This document shows, in pieces, positions 49,735 to 58,429 of a stretch of DNA of 64,000 nt; the stretch's first letter is position 1, and each line of letters begins with the position of its first letter. Origin of the DNA: Microbaculum marinum (GTDB taxonomy: Bacteria; Pseudomonadota; Alphaproteobacteria; Rhizobiales; Tepidamorphaceae); assembly GCF_042646165.1 (NCBI RefSeq), contig NZ_JBHRTC010000019.1, one strand, 5' to 3'. A model generated the notes under the pieces. The model made no database searches, was not told the DNA's origin, and saw nothing but the letters and a program-made list of their open reading frames with translations. The translations under genes and the position numbers were made by a program.

Positions 49735-50970
49735 TCAGATCACCCCGTCCTGCTTGAGCGAACGGATCTCCTCGTCGGACAGGTCGGCGAGGCGGCGCAG
49801 CACCTCGTCGTTGTGCTGGCCCAGAACCGGCGGCGAGGCGAAGCCGTCCTGCGGCATGCCGCCGAGCTTGATCGGCAGGCCGAACATCCTGACCAGCTGT
49901 TCCCCGACCGGCACGCTGACGATCATGTCGCGCGCCGCGATATGCGGGTCCTCGACCACCTCGCCGATGGACTTGATGGCGCTGAGCGGCAACTCGTCGC
50001 CGGCCATCTCTTCCAGCTCCGCCTTGGTGTAACCCGAGAACCACCGTTCCAGCAGCGGACGCACCCGCCGCTCGTAGGTCGCGAGCTCGAACCGCTTCTC
50101 CATGGTGTCGATTTCCGGATCGGACGCCTGCTCCGGCTCCCCGAACAGCTCGCAGGTGATCTTCCAGAACTTGTCCGTGTAGCCGCCGAAGAAGACGTAG
50201 CCGTCCTTGCAGGGAAACTGGCCGTAGGGGCGCACGAAGGGGTGATCGTTGCCCAGCGGCGTGGCCACCTCGCCCGCGCAGGTGTAGCGGACGACCGCAT
50301 TTTCCGTGAGCGACAGCACCGAATCCTGCTGGGAGATGTCGACCACCCTGCCCTGCCCGGTTCTCTCCGCTTCGCGCAACGCCGCCAGCGTCCCGATGGT
50401 CGCGTAGAAGGAGGCTGCGAGATCGCCGATGATCGTGCCGACGCGCACCGGCGCCTGGCCGGGCATCCCGTTCATTGACCACAAGCCGCCGGTAGCCTGC
50501 CCGGTGTTGTCGTAGGCCGGCTTGTTGGAGTTGGGACCGCTGCGCCCGAAGCCGGAAATGGCGGTGTAGACGAGCCGCGGGTTCTCCGCCCTCAGGACTT
50601 CGTAGCCGAGGCCCAGCCTGTCCATCGTCCCCGGCCGGAAATTCTCCACCAGCACGTCGGCCCGTTTGACGAGCTTCTTCAGCAGGGCCTTGCCGCGCTC
50701 GCACTTCATGTCGAGCGTGATGCCGGACTTGTTGCGGTTGTACTGGGCGAAGAAGGCGCTGGACCTGTCCTCCCCGACGAAGGGCGGAAAGGTGCGCGTG
50801 TAGTCGGGGTCTTTCGGATTCTCGATCTTGATGACCGTCGCCCCGAGGTCGGCCAGCAGCATCGAGCAGAACGGGCCGGCCACCACCCGCGTGATGTCCA
50901 GCACCACCAGCCCGTTCAACGGACCCGGCCGGCTCGGCATCTCCGGATGTCCGGTCGCGCTGTCGGTCAT
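49735..50970 (-). CDS. CaiB/BaiF family CoA-transferase
   Basis: 411 residues, full length. The N-terminus GLVVLDITRVVAGPFCSMLLADLGATVIKIENP and the catalytic Asp154 in KPAYDNTGQATGG are intact, followed by VRVGTIIGDLAASFYATIGTLAALREAERTGQGRVVDISQQD. Class III transferases include the succinate-hydroxymethylglutarate CoA-transferase of leucine/glutarate metabolism. Directly downstream of HMG-CoA lyase (4-nt overlap), activation of free 3-hydroxy-3-methylglutarate is a plausible role (inference). Confidence 0.9.
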   Translation of the reverse strand: MTDSATGHPEMPSRPGPLNGLVVLDITRVVAGPFCSMLLADLGATVIKIENPKDPDYTRTFPPFVGEDRSSAFFAQYNRNKSGITLDMKCERGKALLKKLVKRADVLVENFRPGTMDRLGLGYEVLRAENPRLVYTAISGFGRSGPNSNKPAYDNTGQATGGLWSMNGMPGQAPVRVGTIIGDLAASFYATIGTLAALREAERTGQGRVVDISQQDSVLSLTENAVVRYTCAGEVATPLGNDHPFVRPYGQFPCKDGYVFFGGYTDKFWKITCELFGEPEQASDPEIDTMEKRFELATYERRVRPLLERWFSGYTKAELEEMAGDELPLSAIKSIGEVVEDPHIAARDMIVSVPVGEQLVRMFGLPIKLGGMPQDGFASPPVLGQHNDEVLRRLADLSDEEIRSLKQDGVI

Positions 50971-51953
50971 GACGGGAGGTCCGACATGGCGGGCATGCCC
51001 ACCGGGTCCGCGGGGCCGGCGGTGCGGCTGGATACGGTGTCGGCGCGACGGCCGATCTCGCCGGCGGCGCGCATCGCGGCGGCCACCTTCGAGGATGTCC
51101 TGCGGCCGAGCGCCCGGGAAATGCCCTCCCCGGCGACGGCGAGCTTGTGAATATCGATGCCGGTGCGAACGCCGAGGCCCTCCAGCATGAAGACCAGTTC
51201 CTCGGTGGCCAGGTTGCCGGTGGCACCCGGCGCATAGGGGCAGCCGCCGAGGCCGCCGACGGAACTGTCGAATACGGTGACACCGGCGTCGAGGCCGGCC
51301 AGGACGTTGGCAAGCGCCTGACCGCGCGTGTCGTGTAGGTGGAGCGCAATCTTCGCCGCCGGGACGTCCGTCAGCAGGTCCGCCAGCATCCTGCGCACGT
51401 CGCCGGGCGTGCCGATGCCGATGGTGTCGCTGACGGCGACCTCATAGCATCCCGCTTCCAGCAGCATCGCGGTGACGGACGCGACGGCGCGGATGTCGAC
51501 GGCCCCTTCGTAAGGGCAGCCGAATGCGCAGGACAGATAGCCGCGCACCGGCAGCCCCTCCGCGCCAGCCATCTCCATGATCGGCGCGAAGCGCGCGAAG
51601 CTTTCGGCGATGCTGCAGTTGATATTGCGCTGCGAGAACGTTTCGGACGCCGACGCGAAGATCGCGACCTCGTCGACCTTCGCGGCCAAGGCCGCCTCCA
51701 TGCCGCGACGGTTGGGGACGAGCGCGCGGTAGCGCACTCCGGCGGGCCGGGGCAACCGCTCGAGCAGCGGCCCGGAATCGGCCATCTGCGGCACTGCCTT
51801 CGGCGAAACGAAGCTGCCGGCTTCGATCTCCGTCAGGCCGGCGTCCACAAGGCCCGCCACCAGCCTCTCCTTGTCGGCCAGCGACAGCGAACGCGTTTCG
51901 TTCTGCAGTCCGTCGCGCGGCCCGACCTCGACGATCTTGACTTCCAAGTTCAA
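50967..51953 (-). CDS. mvaB: Hydroxymethylglutaryl-CoA lyase
   Basis: 328 residues from a TTG at 51953 placed 5 nt after GAGG. HMGL-like DRE-TIM metallolyase: VEVGPRDGLQNE (9-19), SCAFGCPYEG, the metal-binding LHLHDTRGQALAN, and the flexible catalytic loop GGLGGCPYAPGATGNLATE with Cys238. It cleaves HMG-CoA into acetyl-CoA and acetoacetate. It lies 35 nt downstream of the HMG-CoA reductase gene, as mvaB follows mvaA in Pseudomonas mevalonii. The C-terminus is ~25 residues longer than usual. Confidence 0.94.
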   Translation of the reverse strand: MNLEVKIVEVGPRDGLQNETRSLSLADKERLVAGLVDAGLTEIEAGSFVSPKAVPQMADSGPLLERLPRPAGVRYRALVPNRRGMEAALAAKVDEVAIFASASETFSQRNINCSIAESFARFAPIMEMAGAEGLPVRGYLSCAFGCPYEGAVDIRAVASVTAMLLEAGCYEVAVSDTIGIGTPGDVRRMLADLLTDVPAAKIALHLHDTRGQALANVLAGLDAGVTVFDSSVGGLGGCPYAPGATGNLATEELVFMLEGLGVRTGIDIHKLAVAGEGISRALGRRTSSKVAAAMRAAGEIGRRADTVSSRTAGPADPVGMPAMSDLPS

Positions 51954-51988
51954 ACGTTCCTCCGCAAGAGCAGCCGATAGCGCCGCAC

Positions 51989-53320
51989 CTACTGCCCGTC
52001 CTTGCCCAGACCCGCCAGCACCTCCCTCGCCCTGTCGACGCGGACGTCGTGCTCCCTGGCCAGGACGCTGGCGACCGCCTCGATCTGCGCGCCCGAGGCG
52101 CCGGCGACGATGGCGATGTTGCGGGCGTGCAGGGCCATGTGGCCGCGCTGGATCCCTTCCGTCGCCAGCGCCCGAAGCGCCGCCATGTTCTGGGCCAGAC
52201 CGACGGCCGCCGCGACTTCGGCCAGTTCCTGTGCGCTTTCGACGCCGAGCAGTTCCAGGGCCGCCCGGGCCGCCGGGTGAGTCTTGGTGGCCCCACCAAC
52301 TAGGCCAACCGCCATCGGCAGTTCAAGCGTCCCGACCAGACGGCCTGCCCCATTGATCTCCCAGCGGCTCAGCGAGGTGTACCGGCCGCTTCGCGCCGCC
52401 CAGGCATGGGCGCCGGCCTCGATCGCCCTCCAGTCGTTGCCGGTTGCCACGATCAGCGGATCGATGCCGTTCATGATGCCCTTGTTGTGGGTAGCGGCCC
52501 GATAGGGATCGATCACCGCGAGCGCGCATGCCTCGACGATTCCACTGGCCATCCGCTCGCCCGGATATTCGGCGGTGGCAAGCGCCTCCATCGTGTATTC
52601 GACGCGGGCCCGCGCCAGCCGCAGGTCTGCCAGATTGGACAGGATCCGCAGGCGGACCTCGCCGCCGGTGATCTCCTCGACGAGGGGCGCGATCGTCTCG
52701 GCCATCGTGTTGACCGTGTTCGCGCCCATCGCGTCGCGCACGTCGACGAGAATGTGCAGCACGACCATCGGGCCGACCGGCGTGGACTCGAAGACGTGGA
52801 CCTCGATGTCGCGGCAGCCGCCGCCGAGTTCGATGAGGACCCGGTCCTTGCGGTTCGCCGCCTCCAGGATCCGCTCGCGGTTCGAAAGCAGCCGCGAGCG
52901 CGCCCCGTGCGGATCCTCCAGCGACAGGACCTGGATCTGGGCCCGCATGACTGGGCCGGTGCTGGAGGTCGAGAAGCCACCGCAGTCGCGTGCGATGCGC
53001 GCCATGTAGGAGGCGGCGGCGACCACCGAAGGCTCCTCGACAGCCATCGGGATGAGGTAGTCCCGCCCGTTGATGGTGAAATTCGTGGCCACCCCGAGCG
53101 GCAGCTCGAAGGTGCCGACGACGTTCTCGATCATGCCGTCGGCAACCTTGGGAGGCAGGACGCCGCCGCCGCGCAGGGCGGCGACGGTGTCCTGCCCCAG
53201 GCCCGCCACTTCCCCGACCCGGGTCAGCCGATCGGACGGCGACAGGTCGCGAAACTTCGCGATCCGCGAATTCAGCCGCTGCGTGACGGTGGAGTCGTTG
53301 GATGCCGCCGACAAAATCAT
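51989..53320 (-). CDS. mvaA: Degradative class II hydroxymethylglutaryl-CoA reductase
   Basis: 443 residues from the ATG at 53320. GGGAGG touches that ATG, so a TTG two codons inside (53314) is better spaced and may be the true start. Class II sequence, very close to the P. mevalonii enzyme: IENVVGTFELPLGVATNF, the catalytic Glu in VEEPS (~95), DVRDAMGANTVNTMAE (NAD site), Lys280 in THNKGIMNGIDPLIV, Asp287 and His394 in RGHMALHARN. Class II enzymes of this type oxidise mevalonate with CoA and NAD+ to HMG-CoA. First gene of the operon. Confidence 0.95.
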   Translation of the reverse strand: MILSAASNDSTVTQRLNSRIAKFRDLSPSDRLTRVGEVAGLGQDTVAALRGGGVLPPKVADGMIENVVGTFELPLGVATNFTINGRDYLIPMAVEEPSVVAAASYMARIARDCGGFSTSSTGPVMRAQIQVLSLEDPHGARSRLLSNRERILEAANRKDRVLIELGGGCRDIEVHVFESTPVGPMVVLHILVDVRDAMGANTVNTMAETIAPLVEEITGGEVRLRILSNLADLRLARARVEYTMEALATAEYPGERMASGIVEACALAVIDPYRAATHNKGIMNGIDPLIVATGNDWRAIEAGAHAWAARSGRYTSLSRWEINGAGRLVGTLELPMAVGLVGGATKTHPAARAALELLGVESAQELAEVAAAVGLAQNMAALRALATEGIQRGHMALHARNIAIVAGASGAQIEAVASVLAREHDVRVDRAREVLAGLGKDGQ

Positions 53321-53380
53321 CCTCCCGATCGTTCCTTTTGGCTTTGCCTATGCTATTGAACGACTGACCCCAACCGACAA

Positions 53381-53415
53381 GGTACAGCACGCAGAAACAG
53401 TCCAGAACTGTACCC
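53381..53415. promoter_or_regulatory. Composite operator between mvaA and the MocR regulator gene
   Basis: GGTACA (53381-53386), AACAGTC (53396-53402) and AACTGTACCC (53406-53415). GGTACA and TGTACC form inverted arms 28 bp apart. The same three blocks recur with identical spacing at 58255-58289 in front of a TRAP operon (26 of 35 positions identical). Location in a divergent promoter next to a MocR gene makes it the likely binding site of that regulator. Confidence 0.7.
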
Positions 53416-53572
53416 ACTCAGAATTTGGTAAGGAATGCTGCATTGCGGTAACTCTTGGGAGAACGGTCGTACATCCGGCCGCTCCTGGGCTTTTCGGGAA
53501 CCCGGAAACGGCAGAGCGCCGCGCGGCAAGGAACCACTGTGTGCGGGGAACAGTGTGACATGATCGGGGTCA

Positions 53573-54967
53573 ATGCGATGCAACCTATGGATGCGGATCA
53601 TGACGCTGACTGAAAAGGTGCTGCATGAAATCCAGGGGCGCATCGAATCCGGGGCGCTGAAGGTCGGCGACAGGTTGCCGTCGATCCGCCGCGCCGCCGA
53701 AGAATTCGCTGTCTCGAAGAACACCATCGTCGAAGCCTATGACCGGCTGCTCGCCGCAGGCTTCGTCACGTCGCGCCAGGGGTATGGGTTCACGGTCGTC
53801 GACAGACGCCAGCCGTCGACTGCGGAGCGGCTGAAGCACGTCGCCGAAGCGGTCGACATCGCCTCGCTGCTGAATGCGCAGCTGGAGGAGACGTTCTCCA
53901 TTCGCGTCGGCGATGGCAGGCCGCCGCCCTCGTGGACGGAGGAGTCGGAAGTCCGCCGCCATCTGGCGCGCAGGCAGAAGCCCGGACAGGCGAACGTGCA
54001 GGGATATGGCGCGGCGATGGGGTTTCCCGCATTGCGGCAGCGACTGGCCATGAGCTTTGCGGACCGGGAAGTCGAGGCGACGCCGGACCAGATCCTCCTG
54101 ACCTTCGGCGCCAACCACGCGCTCGACCTGATCATCCGCCGCTACCTCATGCCCGGCGACACGGTGCTCGTCGACGAGCCCGGCTATTATCCACTGTTCG
54201 CCAAGCTGAAGCTGGCGCGGGTCCGCATGATCGGGGTCAGGCGCCTGCCAACCGGCCCCGACACCGAAGACCTTCGGACCAAGGCGCAGGCGCACGGGCC
54301 GAAGCTCTTCTTCACGCAATCGCTGGCGCACAACCCGACGGGCGGGTCGACCAACCTGCCCACGGCGCACGCGCTGCTGACGATCGCCGCCCGGCACGGC
54401 TTCATGGTCGTGGAGGACGAACCGTTCGTCGACCTGCCGACCGTCCGCGCCGGCGGACTGACGCCGCTCGACCAGCTCAGCAACGTCATCTCGGTTGGAA
54501 CCTTCGCCAAGACGCTGTCGGCGAGCCTGCGCTGCGGCTTCATTGCCGCCCGCGCCGACGTCATCGCCTCGCTGGCGGAACTGAAGATGCTGACGACGGT
54601 GAACAGTTCCGGCCATGTCGAGCAGCTCGTCCACGGACTGCTCGTCGAGGGGCACTATCGCCGCCACCTGAAACGCCTCGGCCGGCGAATCGCGCGGGCG
54701 ACGGAGTCGGTCACGTCGAACCTCCAGCGCCACGGGTTCCAGGTGTTCACGGAACCGGCCGGCGGCTACTACGTCTATCTCAACCTGCCGCCGCACGTCG
54801 ACGACATCACCCTTGCCAAGGCGGGGGCGCAGGAAGGGATCTTCATTGCGCCCGGAAGCGTCTTCTGCGTCGACCGGGAGGCGGGGCGCCACGGCACCCG
54901 GATAAACATTGCGCGGGCCGACACGCCGGCCTTCTACGAATTCCTGAAACGCATGTACGCCAACTGA
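53573..54967 (+). CDS. MocR-type (GntR + aminotransferase) transcriptional regulator
   Basis: 464 residues from the ATG at 53573; ATGs at 53588, 53591... and 53600 (MTLTEKVLHEI) are alternatives. A GntR winged helix (GRIESGALKVGDRLPSIRRAAEEFAVSKNTIVEAYDRLLAAGFV) precedes a class I aminotransferase-fold effector domain with the PLP lysine in SVGTFAKTLSASLRCGF and HNPTGGS. Such regulators bind PLP and an effector; this one probably controls the divergent mvaA operon and, through a shared operator, the TRAP operon downstream. Its 3' end faces dctP across a terminator. Confidence 0.9.
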   Translation: MRCNLWMRIMTLTEKVLHEIQGRIESGALKVGDRLPSIRRAAEEFAVSKNTIVEAYDRLLAAGFVTSRQGYGFTVVDRRQPSTAERLKHVAEAVDIASLLNAQLEETFSIRVGDGRPPPSWTEESEVRRHLARRQKPGQANVQGYGAAMGFPALRQRLAMSFADREVEATPDQILLTFGANHALDLIIRRYLMPGDTVLVDEPGYYPLFAKLKLARVRMIGVRRLPTGPDTEDLRTKAQAHGPKLFFTQSLAHNPTGGSTNLPTAHALLTIAARHGFMVVEDEPFVDLPTVRAGGLTPLDQLSNVISVGTFAKTLSASLRCGFIAARADVIASLAELKMLTTVNSSGHVEQLVHGLLVEGHYRRHLKRLGRRIARATESVTSNLQRHGFQVFTEPAGGYYVYLNLPPHVDDITLAKAGAQEGIFIAPGSVFCVDREAGRHGTRINIARADTPAFYEFLKRMYAN

Positions 54968-55006
54968 GCGGTTACCTCACACTGGCTGCCGGCGGCATCG
55001 GACGGA

Positions 55007-55032
55007 CAGCCCGCCGGTGACCCGGCGGGCTG
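55007..55032. terminator. Bidirectional terminator-like hairpin between the convergent MocR and dctP genes
   Basis: CAGCCCGCCGG (55007-55017) pairs perfectly with CCGGCGGGCTG (55022-55032) around a 4-nt loop. It lies between the two stop codons and can act on both strands. Neither side has a clear T-run. Confidence 0.65.
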
Positions 55033-55066
55033 CCTCCTGTCGCGATGTCGCGGGTTCGGCCGCCTA

Positions 55067-56203
55067 TCAGTCGGACATGCCGTACGTGTCGACGTCGATC
55101 TTCGAGAAGATGTGCTCGTTCAGCAGCGCGACGATCGCGTCCTGATCCTGAAGGTCGACGCCGGCAAGGCGCTCCTTCCAGGCCTCCTGGCGGGCCAGGA
55201 AGTCCTCCAGCAGGGCGTCCGGCGGATCGATGTGGAACCGCTCGGCCGTGGCGGCAGGCAGCTCGCTGAGGAAGTTCGCGTTGAACCGGGCCAGCGCATC
55301 GGCCAGGTCGCTCTCGGGCGGCGCGACCTTCACACCCTGCGCCCGCGATCCTTCGATCCCCTCGTTGCCCTGAACCTCGTAGCCGATTTCCATCCGCGCC
55401 AGCGCGAGGATCATCTGATCCATCAGGATCCTGCGGTCCTCCACCGGCAGGCCACGCCAGAACGACTTGTTGTAGACCCAACTCGCACCGATGATGATGC
55501 CCACCGGCAGTTCCGTGACGTCGCTGGCCACCTCCGCCAGCTTCGGCCCGACGATCAATGTCGTCGGATCGACCAGTGCGCAGTCGAGCGATCCCCGCTG
55601 AAGGCCGGTATAGACTTCCGAGAACGGCACGCTGACGGCGATGCCGCCGATCTTCTCGACGAAATCCACCTGGGCCGCGCCGGCGGTGCGGAACTTCTTG
55701 CCGGCCGCCTGGCTCAGGTCGAAGACCGGGCTGGCACAGACGAAATTGTAGATCGCCGTGGCAAAGCCCGGTCCGACCACGACACCGTTCGCCGCCCACT
55801 CCGCATAGACGTCAGGGTTGGTCATGATGAGATCGGTGTAGGCGAAGGCCGCCGCATAGTGGTCGTCCGACACGAAGGAGGCATCGATCAGGACGTTGTT
55901 CAGCGGCAGCTCGGCCGGCTGGTAGCCCGGGTAGACGATGCCGACCTGGGCGACGCCGTCCGCCACGCCGCTCATCGTAGCCTTCGGCGGAAGAAGGGTT
56001 CCGCCATTGTAGACCTCAAACGACACCCGTCCGTCGGTCGCCTTTGCGACGGCCTCCTGCCATTCCATGTACGGAAAGTGGGAGAGGAGATGGGTCGGCG
56101 CGAACCATGTCGATGCCGTGTAGTTTTCCGCGCTGCCGACGCCCGGCCACATGCCCAGGGCCATGACGGCCAGGCCGCCCGCGATAGTCCGTGTCGCTTT
56201 CAT
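55067..56203 (-). CDS. TRAP transporter periplasmic binding protein (DctP family)
   Basis: 378 residues, ATG at 56203 with GGAGG 8 nt upstream. Signal peptide ends near GSA-ENY. DctP-type fold: WFAPTHLLSHFPYMEWQEAVAKATDGRVSFEVYNGGTLLPP, then the conserved GKKFRTAGAAQVDFVEKIGG with the carboxylate-binding Arg, and FSEVYTGLQRGSLDCALVDP. It captures an organic acid. The operon carries the same upstream operator as mvaA, so the ligand may be mevalonate or 3-hydroxy-3-methylglutarate (inference). Confidence 0.9.
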   Translation of the reverse strand: MKATRTIAGGLAVMALGMWPGVGSAENYTASTWFAPTHLLSHFPYMEWQEAVAKATDGRVSFEVYNGGTLLPPKATMSGVADGVAQVGIVYPGYQPAELPLNNVLIDASFVSDDHYAAAFAYTDLIMTNPDVYAEWAANGVVVGPGFATAIYNFVCASPVFDLSQAAGKKFRTAGAAQVDFVEKIGGIAVSVPFSEVYTGLQRGSLDCALVDPTTLIVGPKLAEVASDVTELPVGIIIGASWVYNKSFWRGLPVEDRRILMDQMILALARMEIGYEVQGNEGIEGSRAQGVKVAPPESDLADALARFNANFLSELPAATAERFHIDPPDALLEDFLARQEAWKERLAGVDLQDQDAIVALLNEHIFSKIDVDTYGMSD

Positions 56204-56225
56204 GTCATTTCCTCCGGTTGATGGA

Positions 56226-57533
56226 TTATTTCGAGAGTGCGGGAAGCCACAGGCTGATGACCGGGAAGGCGATCAGCAGGGCGAGGGTCACCAGGTCCGC
56301 GGCGAGGAACCACGTGGTGCCGCGGAAAATCTGGCCGAGGCTCACGCGGTCTCCCAGAGCCCCCTTTATGACGTAGACGTTCAGCCCGACCGGCGGTGTC
56401 ACCAGGCCGATCTCGAGCAGCTTGACGCAGATGACGCCGAACCAGATCAGGTCGATCCCGGCGCTGTGATAGAGCGGCAGCAGCAGCGGCAGCGTGAGCA
56501 GCATCAGCGACACGCTTTCCAGGAACATGCCGAGGAAGACGTAGATCACGCTGGTCAGGACCACGAGGAGGATCGGGCGCTCGATGGCGAAGGCCAGCAG
56601 GTCGGTGAGCTCCCCGGCCATGCCGCTCAGCGCCACGAAGCGGGCGAAGATCGAGGCGCCGACAATCACCACGAAGATGCTTGCCGTGCCGGCGATAGTG
56701 TCGACTACCGACTTGGAGAATATGCGGACGGTCAGCGATCTGCGCGCCATCGCGATCAGCGCGGCGATCAGCGCGCCGAGCGCACCTGCTTCGGTGGGCG
56801 TGACGATGCCGGCGAAGATGCTGCCGATCACCAGTGCGATCAGCAGCGGCAGGGGCCAGATATCCAGGACCGCCGCCAGCTTCTCCTGGCGGGTGACGAT
56901 CACGTCCGTGCGCGGCGCCAGATCGGGCCTGGCCACCACGCGGAAGGTAATCAGCAGGATGAAGACGAGCGCCGACAGGATGCCCGGGACGACGCCGGCG
57001 AGGAACAGCTTGCCGATCGAGACCTCGGCGAAGATGCCGAACAGGATCATCAGGATGCTCGGCGGTATCAGCGCACCGAGCGTTCCGGCGACGGCGACGC
57101 TGCCGCAGGCGAGGCCCCGGTCGTAGTGGGCGTCCAGCATCTCGGGGATCGCGATGCGCGAGAACGACGCCGCAGTGGCAACCGACGAACCCGACGCAGC
57201 GGCAAACAGCGCCGAGGCCACCACCGTCGCCGACGCCAGCCCTCCCGGCACCCGGTTCAGGAAGATGCGCGCTGCCTGGAACAGTCCCCTCGTCAGGCCG
57301 GCTTCGGAAGCGAGGAAGCCCATCAGCAGGAACATCGGGATGGCGCTCAGATTCCAGTCGCCGATCAGTTCGAAGGGGACGTTGGAGGCGATCGACCACG
57401 CGGCCTTGATGCTGGTCAGGACCGCGATGCCGACGAATCCCACGGTGGCGAGGACCACGCCGACGGGCACCCGGAAGAGGATGAAGACAATTGTCAGGGC
57501 GACCCCGACGAAGCCGATGTCGACGCGGTCCAT
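56226..57533 (-). CDS. TRAP transporter large permease (DctM family)
   Basis: 435 residues, wholly hydrophobic with 11-12 spans. DctM landmarks are VGIAVLTSIKAAWSIASN, ASGSSVATAASFSRIAIPEML, GTLGALIPPSILMILFG and a second repeat ending LITPPVGLNVYVIKGALGD (seen as GLVTPPVGLNVYVIKG). It is the ion-coupled translocation subunit, 22 nt upstream of dctP and 7 nt downstream of the small subunit gene. Confidence 0.92.
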   Translation of the reverse strand: MDRVDIGFVGVALTIVFILFRVPVGVVLATVGFVGIAVLTSIKAAWSIASNVPFELIGDWNLSAIPMFLLMGFLASEAGLTRGLFQAARIFLNRVPGGLASATVVASALFAAASGSSVATAASFSRIAIPEMLDAHYDRGLACGSVAVAGTLGALIPPSILMILFGIFAEVSIGKLFLAGVVPGILSALVFILLITFRVVARPDLAPRTDVIVTRQEKLAAVLDIWPLPLLIALVIGSIFAGIVTPTEAGALGALIAALIAMARRSLTVRIFSKSVVDTIAGTASIFVVIVGASIFARFVALSGMAGELTDLLAFAIERPILLVVLTSVIYVFLGMFLESVSLMLLTLPLLLPLYHSAGIDLIWFGVICVKLLEIGLVTPPVGLNVYVIKGALGDRVSLGQIFRGTTWFLAADLVTLALLIAFPVISLWLPALSK

Positions 57534-57540
57534 CCGGCGC

Positions 57541-58011
57541 CTAGTCCTTCCTGCCGGAGAGGGCTGCGACCTGCCGCAGCACGACGACTGCGGCGGCCAG
57601 CAGGCACCCGGCGGGCAGGAAGAACCGGCTGGGCCAGACCTGGAACTCGCGGCTGCCGAGCACGACCTCGCGCACCGCCATGGACTTCATCGCCGCCTCG
57701 AAGGTTGTCCAGGCGAAGACCAGGTAGAAGGCGAGCGTCATCAGCAGCGCGATGATGCGGCTCGCCAGCTTCAGCCGCGGCCCGAACCGCTCATAGAGAA
57801 CATCGACGGCGATCGTGTCGCCCCGCTTCTCCACCAGCGGGAGCGCCATGAAGACCAGCACGATCATGTAGTAGGAAGCCACCACCTCGGCGGTGCCAGG
57901 GACCGGCATGCCGAACAGAAACTTGCCGATGATGTCGACGCTGACCTGCAGGAGCATCAGGACGGCCGCGAGCCACGAGAAGCACGTCGCCACACCCGCG
58001 AGCGCGCTCAT
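57541..58011 (-). CDS. TRAP transporter small permease (DctQ family)
   Basis: 156 residues with four membrane segments: an N-terminal helix (~8-35, VATCFSWLAAVLMLLQVSVDIIGKFLFG), then PGTAEVVASYYMIVLVFMALPLVEKRGDTIAVDVLYERF typical of DctQ. First gene of the TRAP operon, with the predicted regulatory element about 225-280 nt upstream. Confidence 0.9.
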   Translation of the reverse strand: MSALAGVATCFSWLAAVLMLLQVSVDIIGKFLFGMPVPGTAEVVASYYMIVLVFMALPLVEKRGDTIAVDVLYERFGPRLKLASRIIALLMTLAFYLVFAWTTFEAAMKSMAVREVVLGSREFQVWPSRFFLPAGCLLAAAVVVLRQVAALSGRKD

Positions 58012-58235
58012 CCTATCGTCTCGCCCGCGCGATCGGGTCCGGCGGCATGTCAGGCGCGCGGCACCGGGCGCTCGCCGTCAGGTAACGGCCCGCCGACGGA
58101 CCGACCGGGCGCTCGCAAGGTGCGAGGGTGCTGGACCGCCCGATACACGCCGACGCGCACCCAGGCTCGCCATCGATGGAGCTGCGCAAGATGTCCTCCC
58201 GGAACCCGGATCTCTTTTTTGCGCAGCTAACGGGC

Positions 58236-58289
58236 AACTGGTACCAGTTGGAAAGGTACAATTGTCAAAAACAGTCACCAACTGTACCC
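58236..58289. promoter_or_regulatory. Second copy of the composite operator, upstream of the TRAP operon
   Basis: GGTACA (58255-58260), AACAGTC (58270-58276) and AACTGTACCC (58280-58289) repeat the 53381-53415 element with exactly the same offsets (0, +15, +25). A 14-bp perfect palindrome, AACTGGTACCAGTT (58236-58249), sits beside it and shares ACTG/TACC half-sites. On the minus strand a TTGACA (58262-58267) lies within the element. The rest of the gap 58012-58429 shows no coding region or other repeat. Confidence 0.7.
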
Positions 58290-58429
58290 AAACCTGGTCG
58301 GGTAGAGAAAGGTCGGCGGGTCTCGTCCGGGCTGGGCAGTCTGCGGAATTCCGAGTGCCCCGGCCCGTCGCGGGACGTGATCGACCCGTCCGGCGGCGAC
58401 CGGGATTGCCCCGGTCGGTGCTATCCTCG

